Positions 34,046 through 43,900 of a stretch of DNA of 64,000 bases are shown one piece after another. Numbering within the stretch: position 1 is the first letter of the stretch; each line of letters starts with the position of its first letter. Below the pieces are notes generated by a model, which was not told the origin of the DNA, did no database searches, and was given only the letters and a program-made list of their open reading frames with translations. Position numbers and translations under genes: made by a program. The stretch spans positions 13,757,001 through 13,821,000 of the forward strand of contig JAFREQ010000003.1 in assembly GCA_025331565.1 (NCBI GenBank), written 5' to 3'. Source of the stretch: Holacanthus passer (Eukaryota > Chordata > Actinopteri > Pomacanthidae).

Positions 34046-36895
34046 ATGTCATCGTGGCCAAGCTCGGATGAACCTGGTGCACCAGGTAAGAAACCTCAAC
34101 CCACAAAACTGTACATGATGCTGATGTTTTTGTTCCCAAACCAGCAAACATAAAGCTGGTCCTTAAATGTAACACAGGACAGAGCAGCTCTTTGTCAAGA
34201 AGAGATAATTGTTGGAAATACTGTTAAGAATCCAGTATATCATCATTACTGGAGGCCAGTGTTGGTTTTGACATTTTTTTTATCGAATCTGTCTGAAATC
34301 TCTTTTCAAATCTGCTCTCCTAAATAAATAAATTCATTGAAAAGGTCAGAAAATAATCTGCATTTGATACATTGTTCTTCACATGTTCTTAAAATGACAA
34401 ACACTGAAATACAAGAGTACGATTAATCACTCTAGTGTGTGTTGCATGTTGTGTTGACTGAATGACCCTCACAGAGTGGATACATGAACTTCACATATGT
34501 TCAATGTCTCTCCTCACAGTTACTCTGACGGTACCTGAGTTGCTGCCAGGTCATATCCTGCACAGCAGCTCTTCTTGTTACTCCATTGTGGAGTTCATTG
34601 GTGAAGGCTGCTTTGGCAAAGTGGCCAAGTGCCAAAATGTGGCCACAAAGGAGACTGTGGCCATGAAGATTCTCAAGAAGGGCACTTGCTCCACCCAGGA
34701 CATAGAGACAGAGGTAGATTTTTCCACTCCTTTTGATTTGATGTCTTGCAGTAGATTGATTAGACTCTGTGTGCTCCATCAGAGTATGCACTATAAACCG
34801 TTGTCATGTCTCTTCTTTTCTGCCCAGGTGTCCATGTTAAAAACCATCAGTGTGCTGAGTCCAGACCGCACTAACGTGGTGAAGTTCTTTGAGCAGTTTG
34901 ACTACATGGGACAGACCTGTCTGGCATTTGAGATGCTGGACATGAGTCTGTATCAGCTGCTTGAAGAACTACACTGGGAGCCACTGATCCTCAATGAGAT
35001 CAGGCCAATTGCAAAGCAGGTATGTATTATTGTAACATGGAACCAATTATCTATTATTCTGCAGATCTACTACTCATCAATGAAGAAAATCTTAACCCTG
35101 ATACTAAACTCACACAGCAGCACATGGAAAACTAAATCCCAAACTTGTCCTTTCTTGTTTTGTCCCTGCAGCTTTTGGTAGCTTTGGACGCCCTGAAGGG
35201 TCTTGGTGTCCTCCATACGGACATCAAACCGGACAACATCATGCTTGTCAACAAGCGGGACCAGCCCTTTAGAGTCAAGTTAATCGACTTTGGCCTGGCC
35301 ATTCCAGCCTCCATGATCCAGCCTGGGATGGAGCTTCAGCCACTTGGATACATGTATGATCATGGCGCATAGTTTATGTGTTAAGCTAGCAGAGTTTGCC
35401 TCATTCTTCTAAACATCCATGTTGTTCTCTTGATCCTCAAAGCTTGTCAGCAGATTTCTCATCTTTGACTCGTCTTTTCTCCTCAGGGCTCCAGAAATTG
35501 CGCTCGGACTCCCCTTCACTGAAGCTATCGACGTGTGGGGAGTGGGCTGCATCCTGGTGGTCCTCTTCCTAGCTGACAACCCCTTCCCTGTGGACTGCGA
35601 ATACCAGATGGTAAGCCAGCTACTTCAGACAAATGTCCACAACCGATTGGAGACTTAATACAGAATGTCAACTGATGTGATTGTGTGTTTTTGTCTGCAG
35701 ATGAAGTGCATGGTGGAGGTTCTGGGTCAGCCGGAGGACCACCTGCTCCGTGCTGGGAAATACACCAAGCGCTTTTTCATCGAGGAGAAGGCAGCTGATG
35801 GTCCAGCATGGAGGCTGATGGTAGAGTAACCACTTTTCTTCTTTGTTTGAATTAAAAAGATCATTTCATTTGAACTCTCATGTTTCTCATATATATTTTC
35901 ATTTTATTTCAGACACCGGAAGAATACAAAGCTGCCAACAACTGTGAGCCACAAAAGCGCGGCAGCTTTGTAAACCTGCCCTGCTCTCTGGATGGCCTGG
36001 CTCATGTAAGTACTCTCTGCTGTGTTGTGTGAATAAAGACTGAATCAGTACCAGTTAATTATCTGTCTCTGAGAGGAAGGGGCTGTATCAACTTCAATGA
36101 ATCTGTTTCCATGTCCAGATCTATCAAGAAGAGGAGGCTGTGGAGTTCAAAGACAGGGAAGCTTTTGTGGACCTGGTGAAACAGCTGCTGCATTTTGATG
36201 GGGATCAGAGAATCTCTCCCCGTCAAGCTCTGCAGCACCCCTTCATCACAATGTCCCACCTGTCACCTGAGACCCCAGAAGGCAGAGACTAGTAAGTGAC
36301 CCTGTGTCTGATAGTAGTATCACATGATCCTGTATGGTCTGATGGCTTGACTGATTGATTCACTGATTCACTAATTGATTGTTATTCTTGATCCAGTCTG
36401 ACCGCCGCGCAAACTATGATGTGCGTCTGCTCAGTGGAGGACTCTGCTTCCATCAAGGATCCTCCAGCCTCCCGATCTTTGGATGGAATTGGACCCGCTG
36501 TCCTACCAGACGTCGCTCCCACCACAGGATCATCCAACCCCTCCAGTGACGAAGATCCAGCAGCCTGGTCACCTGACAGTGGACTCCCTCCCGTCTCCAA
36601 TGACGAGGATCCAGAATCTTCTGATGGAGCTGAGGACGAGGACCACAATGCGGATGCACCAGCTGCTGGCTCATCTGATGGAGGACTACATTCTCTCACC
36701 AGCAATGGAGAAGAATGCCCAGGCTCCTTTGAAGAAGATCCTGAAGCTGCCAGGTCTTCTGATGGAGCCCAACAAACTGATGCAGCCTCAGCCTCCAGCG
36801 GGCGCAAGAACAAATTCCTAAAGAGGATTCGTGGATTCTTCACCCAAATCGCGGATTCCTTTTCTTGCTGCTGGCGTCCCAATGTGGAGGACTGA
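34046..36895 (+). CDS. HIPK-like protein kinase with acidic tail
   Basis: Nine coding exons (34046-34085, 34520-34713, 34828-35019, 35172-35353, 35487-35610, 35701-35820, 35913-36005, 36119-36291, 36397-36895) join in frame to 538 aa. The kinase domain (about 34-355) is of the DYRK/HIPK group: Gly loop GEGCFGKV (41-48), ATP-site K63, catalytic HTDIKPDN (D159, N164), DFG 181-183, APE 204-206, and HIPK-like TKRFF and LDGLAHIYQ. All catalytic residues are present, so it should be active on Ser/Thr. The HIPK activation-loop Tyr (STY-LQSRYYRAPE) aligns with E196 in GMELQPLGYMAPE. The C-terminal 165 aa replace the large HIPK regulatory region with Ser/Asp/Glu-rich sequence and end in a basic amphipathic stretch with two adjacent Cys (530-531). 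It is shorter than true HIPK1-3 and probably belongs to the fish-expanded HIPK-like group, so I give no symbol. Confidence 0.88.
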
Positions 36896-38344
36896 ATGTT
36901 TTTTACTTTTTTGTGTCTTTTAATAATAAAAGTTCATAAAAAGTAAAAATGTGCCTAAGTTTACATTCATTTCAATACTTCACACTCTTCTGAATATTGG
37001 TTGGTTGCAGTCAGTGTTGTTATGTTATAAATCTGGCTGTGCCTCATGTTTCCAGCAGATCATTGCTTCGTGAGTAGCACTGTGATAATGGTGATAATGA
37101 AGTTAAATTGTTAATCTAAGCAAAGGTGGGCTTTCTCAGTGTCATATTGTCTCAGTGCAGGGAAGTCTAAAAGACTTTGCAGAAACTGTATCAGTCAGAA
37201 CAAAAGTTTATTTGTACAGTAATTACATGGACAAACACACTTCTGAGAGTCAAATGGTGTGAATTGTACACATTTGAGGTTTCCAATCAAATGAAATTTT
37301 ATAAACTTTATAAATCTGCTATTGGTTATCAAAAGTTTCATTTTACAGTTTCAACAAAGGTTCATATTTAAATATTGATTTCAACCATTTTTCATTCCGC
37401 TCCCAAATCAGTTCTCTGTATGGGTTGATGTGTTTTTATGATATAAAGTAATATAATTTGTGTGCTCTTTAATTGTATTCAGAAGACCACCATCTTAACT
37501 TTTTAATTTTGAAACTGGGACATAAAAATAAGCTGAGAGATGTCAACGAGTGTTTATGATGAGTGTGCATTTAGAGTCAAAGAAGTTCAAGGTTTGAGAT
37601 TTCAAACATTTGTGACAGTTCGGTTGATGGTTGTTACTGAGTTGAACTGGCAAGTTTCTATATTTTTCTTATTGTTGACAAATCCCATGAAAAGAAAAGG
37701 GGACAAAGCAACAATGAATTGATCATATTTACAAGTATTGCCTGTTTCTCCAAAGCCTGATATGTCTCATTCCTTCCAGTCTCAGTGCTGTTGCTTTAGT
37801 CTTTTCATATGAATATGAAGATACAATATGAAGAATATAGAGCCATACCCTCAGATCAGAGGGTATATCTATTTATTTATTCTTTTGTGAAAACTGTAAA
37901 ACATTGTGAAGAACAATGTAAGATTGATAAGATGATACAAATCAGTCTTTATAGGTCTCCATTATTTTAAATTGAGGCAGCTGACCTATAAATGAATGTA
38001 TGGGTCTCCAGCAGCTCAGTTCACAGTGTCTGGCTGGAGAACTATAAGGCTCACTAGCAGCAGGACCAGCTGGGCTCCTCCACACACTAAAGGTATCATG
38101 GGATACCTCCGTCGGTCACGAGACCCGAGCCTTGCAGGCCGCGGTGGAGAGCCGGTGTTGTACAGTGGGTTCTCCATCCGAACACAACCCATTTCCTCCA
38201 GCCATATAAACAGCCTGTGTTTGCTTTAGTTAATCCTGTAATGGATATCACCTTTGTTTTATTATGATCACATATCAGACCATATTTGTACCATATATAT
38301 ATTTGTCTTCTTGTTATTATTATTATAGTAGTAGTTGTAGTATT
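36896..38344. other. Intergenic region after the kinase gene
   Basis: The AATAAA at 36925-36930 ends the kinase transcript. Beyond it I see AT-rich sequence. A GC-richer patch at 38010-38220 has open frames on both strands, but no family match and no splice signals I would trust. Confidence 0.45.
36925..36930 (+). promoter_or_regulatory. Poly(A) signal of the HIPK-like gene
   Basis: AATAAA only 30 bases after the stop codon, followed by a TG/T-rich region. This gives a very short 3' UTR. Confidence 0.65.
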
Positions 38345-39300
38345 ACAAGGAGTGGGGTTGGTCTCAATAGCGACACACAGGAGAGCTGTGATAGTCAGCA
38401 ATGACTTTTATTTGTATATGAGTCAAGGCAGCAGGTGAGGCAACAAGAGAGTCTCTGAGAAACAGCGAAGACAGGAGAGTAGATTTGGTATAGTTCCTTC
38501 CTGTGATGTAGTCCACAGAGAATTGCTGACGGCCACGGAAAACAGACAAACAAAACTCGCTACACAGGAGCAGAACAGGGAACAGAGGGTGGTGGTGAAA
38601 GTCCAGGTTTATCCAAACAGGCAGAGATGACAACAGAGAATTAAAGCAGGAAGAAGGTGCTGGGGAGTCTAGAGAAACATCAAGAATGAAGGAACGAAGA
38701 AGAAACAGCCTGACAAAAGGAAGAGTGAAGTGAAGTGGCTTATATAGAGTCCTAATTACTGATAGAGTACAGCTGGGTGCAGAGGTGTGTCATAAGGTGG
38801 GAGTGACTAGCAGGTCAGGTGAGGCAGAGGCAGGGTGAGTGGGAATGATACTGGGGTGAAAACTACGGCAAGTGAGGAGGGACAACCTATGACAGAAAGA
38901 AGTATGACAAGACACAGAGACTGGACTAAGACACAGAGACTGGACCAAGACACAGAGACTGGACTAAGACACAGAGACTGGACCAAGACACAGAGACTGG
39001 ACTAAGACACAGAGACACAAGACACAGAGACTGGACTAAGACACAGAGACTGGACTAAAACACAGAGACTGGACTAAGACACAGAGACTGGACCAAGACA
39101 CAGAGACTGGACCAAGACACAGAGACTGGACTAAGACACAGAGACTGGACTAAAACACAGAGACTGGACTAATTCATGAACAGGGCAGAAAATGTGAATG
39201 GCAGGACTCAGACAAGACAGAGAGAACTAAGGCACAGAGACTGAATACAGACAGAGAGGCTGGACACAGACAGAGAGGGTGGACACAGACAGCTCTGTCA
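38345..39300 (-). mobile_element. LTR-like element, copy 2
   Basis: It shares many blocks with 6253-6905: GCGACACACAGGAGAG, TGACTTTTATT, AACAGAGGG, GAAACATCAAGAA, AGTGGCTTATATAGAGTCCT, CAGGTGAGGTGAGGCAGAGG-like words and TACTGGGGTGAAAACTA. On the minus strand it again has TATATAAG (38739-38746) upstream of AATAAA (38407-38412). About 90 extra bases between these signals distinguish it from copy 1. Its far end contains the 19-bp minisatellite listed next. No retrotransposon genes are visible. Confidence 0.55.
38911..39172 (+). repeat. 19-bp minisatellite, 14 units
   Basis: The unit is GACACAGAGACTGGACTAA. Thirteen units are full length and one (the sixth) is 15 bp, together exactly filling 262 bases. 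Units differ mainly at base 17 (T or C) and base 1 (G or A). It lies in the terminal part of LTR-like copy 2, where copy 1 has only degenerate, non-array versions of the same word. Confidence 0.95.
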
Positions 39301-39526
39301 CACTGTTGTAGCAGCTGCTGAAAAACATTTCCAGTACAGCAGAAAATATACAGAGTCACTCTGTGATTGTGAAGAGCTGGAGAAGATGACAATCTCACAA
39401 ACAGTGTGAAAGATTACAGCACCTCTGTGTGGCCAGTTAAAAATAGATCTTTAGAATAAGTATCTGACCCCACTGACAGAACTATCCTATATATTATATA
39501 TGTATGTATTATGTTCTTGTCTTCAG

Positions 39527-39604
39527 ATGGCAGGAGGTTTGTGTGGGAGGATGACAGCAATGTTCAGCAGCAGGGTCTGCAGGGCTGGTACGCAGTGCTC
39601 AGAG
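39527..39604 (+). other. Isolated exon-like segment of unknown origin
   Basis: A pyrimidine-rich acceptor (TTCTTGTCTTCAG) and a donor (AGAG|GTACAG) bound a 78-base open segment. In its only long frame it reads GRRFVWEDDSNVQQQGLQGW then YAVLR, with the same phase at both ends. The composition is coding-like, with Trp, Tyr and Phe. I do not recognise the protein, and I found no partner exon within several kb on this strand. It may be a relic of a lost gene or an exon carried in by a transposon. Confidence 0.35.
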
Positions 39605-39744
39605 GTACAGCACCACTTCACTTCATCCCAAAATCAAAATAGTTGTTATCTGTTGATCAATTGATAAATTAATAATTAATAAACTACAATGATGGAAACA
39701 TAATAATAATAATAAAAACTTAAAAAAAACATATCCCATGATGC

Positions 39745-39821
39745 CATTGCCATTGTAAATTTCTCCACTGTGGGACTAATAAAGGTATATCTTATCTTAT
39801 CTTATCTTATCTTATTTTATT
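39745..39821 (+). repeat. LINE-like 3' tail with TTATC repeats
   Basis: AATTTCTCCACTGTGGGACTA and ATAAAGGTAT run into several TTATC repeats. The same tail occurs in opposite orientation at 56991-57060. This ending is typical of a teleost non-LTR element family, and only the tail remains here. Confidence 0.55.
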
Positions 39822-39964
39822 GGCATGCTGCCAAAGCCACATGGGTGCTGTATTCAAATCAAAATTTAACTTTATTATACAAAAGAGGAAGTTTATTTGA
39901 TCAGAGAACACATTCAATAAAACAACAGAGACAACCCATATTCTTTAACTCTGTCAATCACATT

Positions 39965-39982
39965 GATAGATAGATAGATAGA
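39965..39982 (+). repeat. GATA microsatellite
   Basis: Four GATA units ending in GAAAT. Confidence 0.85.
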
Positions 39983-40009
39983 AATATTCGGCGCAATGCC
40001 TCCAAGCAG

Positions 40010-40024
40010 CCGACAGGTGGCGCC
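40010..40024 (+). promoter_or_regulatory. CTCF-like motif upstream of bicd1
   Basis: CCGACAGGTGGCGCC matches 13 of 15 positions of CCASYAGRKGGCRSY, including the AGGTGGCGCC core. It lies about 320 bases before the bicd1 start codon, near the likely promoter. Confidence 0.4.
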
Positions 40025-40189
40025 CTCGCACCCATGAATAAGCAGAAATGATGTTTTGCTGAGTGTCAAACTGGAGGCAACACTGACCTGATTTTAAATC
40101 GCACGGCTTCCATCTCTCACCCATCATGTTTGTTTCACCGTTGTTTACCTGCTGTTGTCTACCTGCTGACGTCACCGTGGATGCAAACA

Positions 40190-40560
40190 GTCTGCATTAG
40201 TTCAGACTGTTGTGTCCGCACCGGCTCTCTGAGCAGAGGGGGGCGGACATCGAGCATCCCTCAGCCTCCGCCCGCCTCTGTGGAGACACAGTGGGACCCG
40301 CACGCCGACAGGGGGACGCGCACAGAGGGGCGATGGCCGCCGACGGAGGATGCGGGGAATCGGTGGATCAGTACCGGGCCGAGCTGGAGCGGCTCACGCA
40401 GGAACTGGCCGAGGCCAACCGGGAGAAGATCCGGGCTGCGGAGTGCGGTCTGGTGGTCCTGGAGGAGAACCAGGGGCTGAAGCAGAAGTGTGCGGAGCTG
40501 GAGGGCGAGCAGGAGGCTCTCAGGAAGGAGCTGGAGCAGCTGCAGGAGGTAGGAGGACCT
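40190..40560 (+). promoter_or_regulatory. CpG-rich promoter and first exon of bicd1
   Basis: From about 40210 the sequence becomes GC-rich with many CpG (for example GACCCGCACGCCGACAGG), in contrast to the AT-rich surroundings, and this lasts through the first coding exon. It fits a CpG-island promoter of a broadly expressed gene. No TATA box is seen near it. Confidence 0.6.
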
Positions 40561-40909
40561 GGTGCTGCTGCAGGTGCATGTGATCAATAATCGATGATCG
40601 ATAGTGTGATATGACTGACGTGATCTTGTTTGCTGTGTTAATATGCACTCAGGACCAGCAGGGGTCGTTATCTGGTCTCCAGGGTCCAAAGCAAAATGAG
40701 AAACAGTTTATTATAATTTCATGCAGTTGAAACTCATCCAGTGACAGTGTTTATTTCCCATAATGCCATAGGTTTCATCCTGCTGCAGTTGTAATCAGAA
40801 ATAAGTCTGAATCATGGAGGCTGTTTCTGTGCAGGAAACAGTGCTGGACATTGCAGCAAGCTCAGGACTGTGTGTGTGTGTGTGTGTTTCATTGTTTCAG
40901 GATTCCTGC

Positions 40910-40944
<35 letters not shown>

Positions 40945-43900
40945 CAACAGTCACTTTCAGGCAACTCTGCTGAGACTCTGAGCCTTTTGGTTCTTTGCCA
41001 AGATATATTTTCTTTCTGAGAAATCCCTCAGTAATTGGATCTTCAGAGTTGTCCACTACAGTTTGTGCAGTGACTCAGTTGTCCATTGATCTAAATATTA
41101 AGATATTCATAAAGAATGTGTGAAGGCACATCAAGACTCACTGTGATGATCTTTGATTACACATGCATTTATTCCTGTACAAAATGATGTGTTTGTGATG
41201 CATTGTCTGTACACAAGTCTTACTTTAAAAGTCCAAATATCAAAGCTTCAAAGTGGAGAAAAGTGCAATGTGACCCAGCCTGAATAATGAATTCTGGCTG
41301 TGTGCATATGTTTAGTCACTAATGCATACATGCATACGGCAACAAGAAGCGGGTGCTGACTGGGCTTCACAGCTCAAGGTCGATCCTGGAGATGCTAAGG
41401 AGCCAAAGGACCAAGAGAAGGAGGAGCTGAAGGCGATGAGACACAGAAGGGGAATATTAGCTCTTTGCTGCCAAATTAAAAATCTTCATCATTATTTAAA
41501 AAGTCTCATTTCTAGTCATGGGGACACCAGGAAGTTTGAGCTCAGATTAAAGTCCCAAAGTTGGAAAATGCTTAGAAAAGTATGAAACAAGTTAGAGCAG
41601 CAAAAATTTGATTAATAAATTAGTCAGGTGACAGAAAATTATGGCAGAAATTATTTTTAAAATTGAATCATCATTTAAGCTGTCAAAAATGACAAATGTT
41701 CAGGTGGTGGTGATGGTTCAGGTTCTCAAATGTAACATTTTCTTTGTCTTTAATGGCTCCAATACCCCAAAATTCAACAAAATTTAATGACATTACATTG
41801 CAATTTAGGATATTGTGATAATCTTTACCTTAAAACTGTATATTTTTGTGTTTTCAAGCAGATGTAATGTAATTCTAATATACAACGTAAATGTAGCTTA
41901 GACTACTCATGTTTCAGTGGATCATTATCCTACCAGTTTCATGTGAGTCAACACAGGTCTTTACTCTTTAATTAATCCCTATCTTAAATCTGAAGTCATA
42001 ACAATAATAATAATAGGAAGAAGAGGAAGAAGAATGATGGCAATAATAAAAATAAATCAAAACTTATATAGCAGATTTCATAGAATAAGATGCAACACAA
42101 TGTGCTTCCCAAAAGATGAAAAACAGAAAAAGAGACATGTAAGAAAAAGGAACATTACATCCAGTCGTCAGGTCAGAGATATAAAATTAGACTCCATCAG
42201 TGGGTGTTTCTGGCTCACCATACTGCACATATAGCCAAATTAAAAAAACATGCTAACATCACATGCCCTGCCCGTATGACTGGCAGCACTCACCATGTTT
42301 CATTATGCATGCACTGTTATATAATGTATTCACATCGTCCACTGTCTTCCCACTGCTCTTTTGTTCCACTGCTTGACTAGTTGAGCATTTTGTTTTGACT
42401 TGCATGCAGAGGCCCAATGATCTTTGTGCAGATTACAGCAGAAAGTTAAAATGAAGAGACGGCCTGATCCGTCCGGCAGCAGAGCGCTGCCCGGCTGATA
42501 TCTCACACTTATGGATTATTGGATGATGTAGCAGATGATGGGGGTGAATATGATAAGACAGAGAAGAGAGACAAGCAGACATACAAACTTTCGCTGTGTC
42601 GGAGAGGGAATCGGAGGAGAAAGGCTGAGATGGAGAGATATTAGCTAGAAGAGTAGATAAAGACAAGAGGCACAAAAATCTAGTTGCTGGGTGTCTCTCA
42701 GTACCATGATGGAGGATCATGTATTCACTTCACATACAATATGGTGCTTTTGCATCATTTGCAAATGCTGCATAGTAAAACTTTGTTTTCATGGTGCATG
42801 GTTCTGAAAATGCTCCTTGCTGTCCGTTAACATCTGCATACATTGTGTTCTCTGCTTCCCCACCGGCCTGTCCTGGCTGTCTGTCCGTCTGTCTGTCTGA
42901 GAGGGAACATTTTCCGGAGGTGATATTACTTCCACACAAAAAAAACAGGTCCTGGTTCCTGTCTGTCTGTCGCACACGTCTATGAATATGAGAGTGAAAG
43001 GCAGAGTGCAAACCTGCCACTACAATGACATCACATCTAGCACATCTCATCTGGCTGCACTCAGGAGAGGAGCGTTATGAAAGGGCAGGGAAACTGCAAA
43101 TGGAATTTGGAATTGCTTAAGGGACTGAGTGGCCTCACTATCTCATAACTGTTGTTTATTCTTATGAAAGACCAGAAATCTGTTACACAGTTTCACCATC
43201 CTGCTTTGTCTTTTATTTGAGAAGAGATTGTATCTGTGTCAACAGACTGTTCCTTCATATATTTAAAATAATAATTTTATGCCTCAAGCATGTATTATTT
43301 ATTGATTTGTTATCCATACCAGTGTGTGTGCACGTATGTACGTGCAAGCTGGCCAGATTTGCATGCATGCTCCTACTGTGTTTGCATATGTTCTGTGGTG
43401 ACACATATGTCCACATGCACTGGTTTTCTGCCCTCAGTCCAAGTCCCAGCTGGTGGAGAACAACTGACTAGAGTACTGCTGTAGCACACACACACACACA
43501 CACACACAAATACATACAGGACACTCATGCCTCAGCTGCTGTAACACTGGACTATGTTAATCTTGCTGATCTTGCTGTACCAAAATTCAGGTTTCTGTAT
43601 TTGATATTGGCCACAATGAAATAACAACACAAGTCCAGGATGATGGGAACAAACAGAGAAACATCCTCCAGTGGAAATTTGGGCTGCATCTACAATGATA
43701 TTCATTATTAATTAATCTCACTTTCTCCTCTCAAGATTTCCCAGAAGCCAAGGTGAAACTTGAAAATGGCTTATTTTGTTTGACCAGCAGTCCAAAACAC
43801 AAAGAGATTCATTACTGCAAATTATCCCACTTGAATCTGTTTCAGCTCTGGTTGAAATAGGAAATCTAAAATACACAGAAATGTGTCTCAAAATTCCTCA

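Noticed and set aside
36382..36882. 166-codon open frame antisense to the last kinase exon
   Set aside because: It is the mirror of a biased Ser/Asp/Pro-rich coding exon; the sense frame continues the kinase with correct splice phases.
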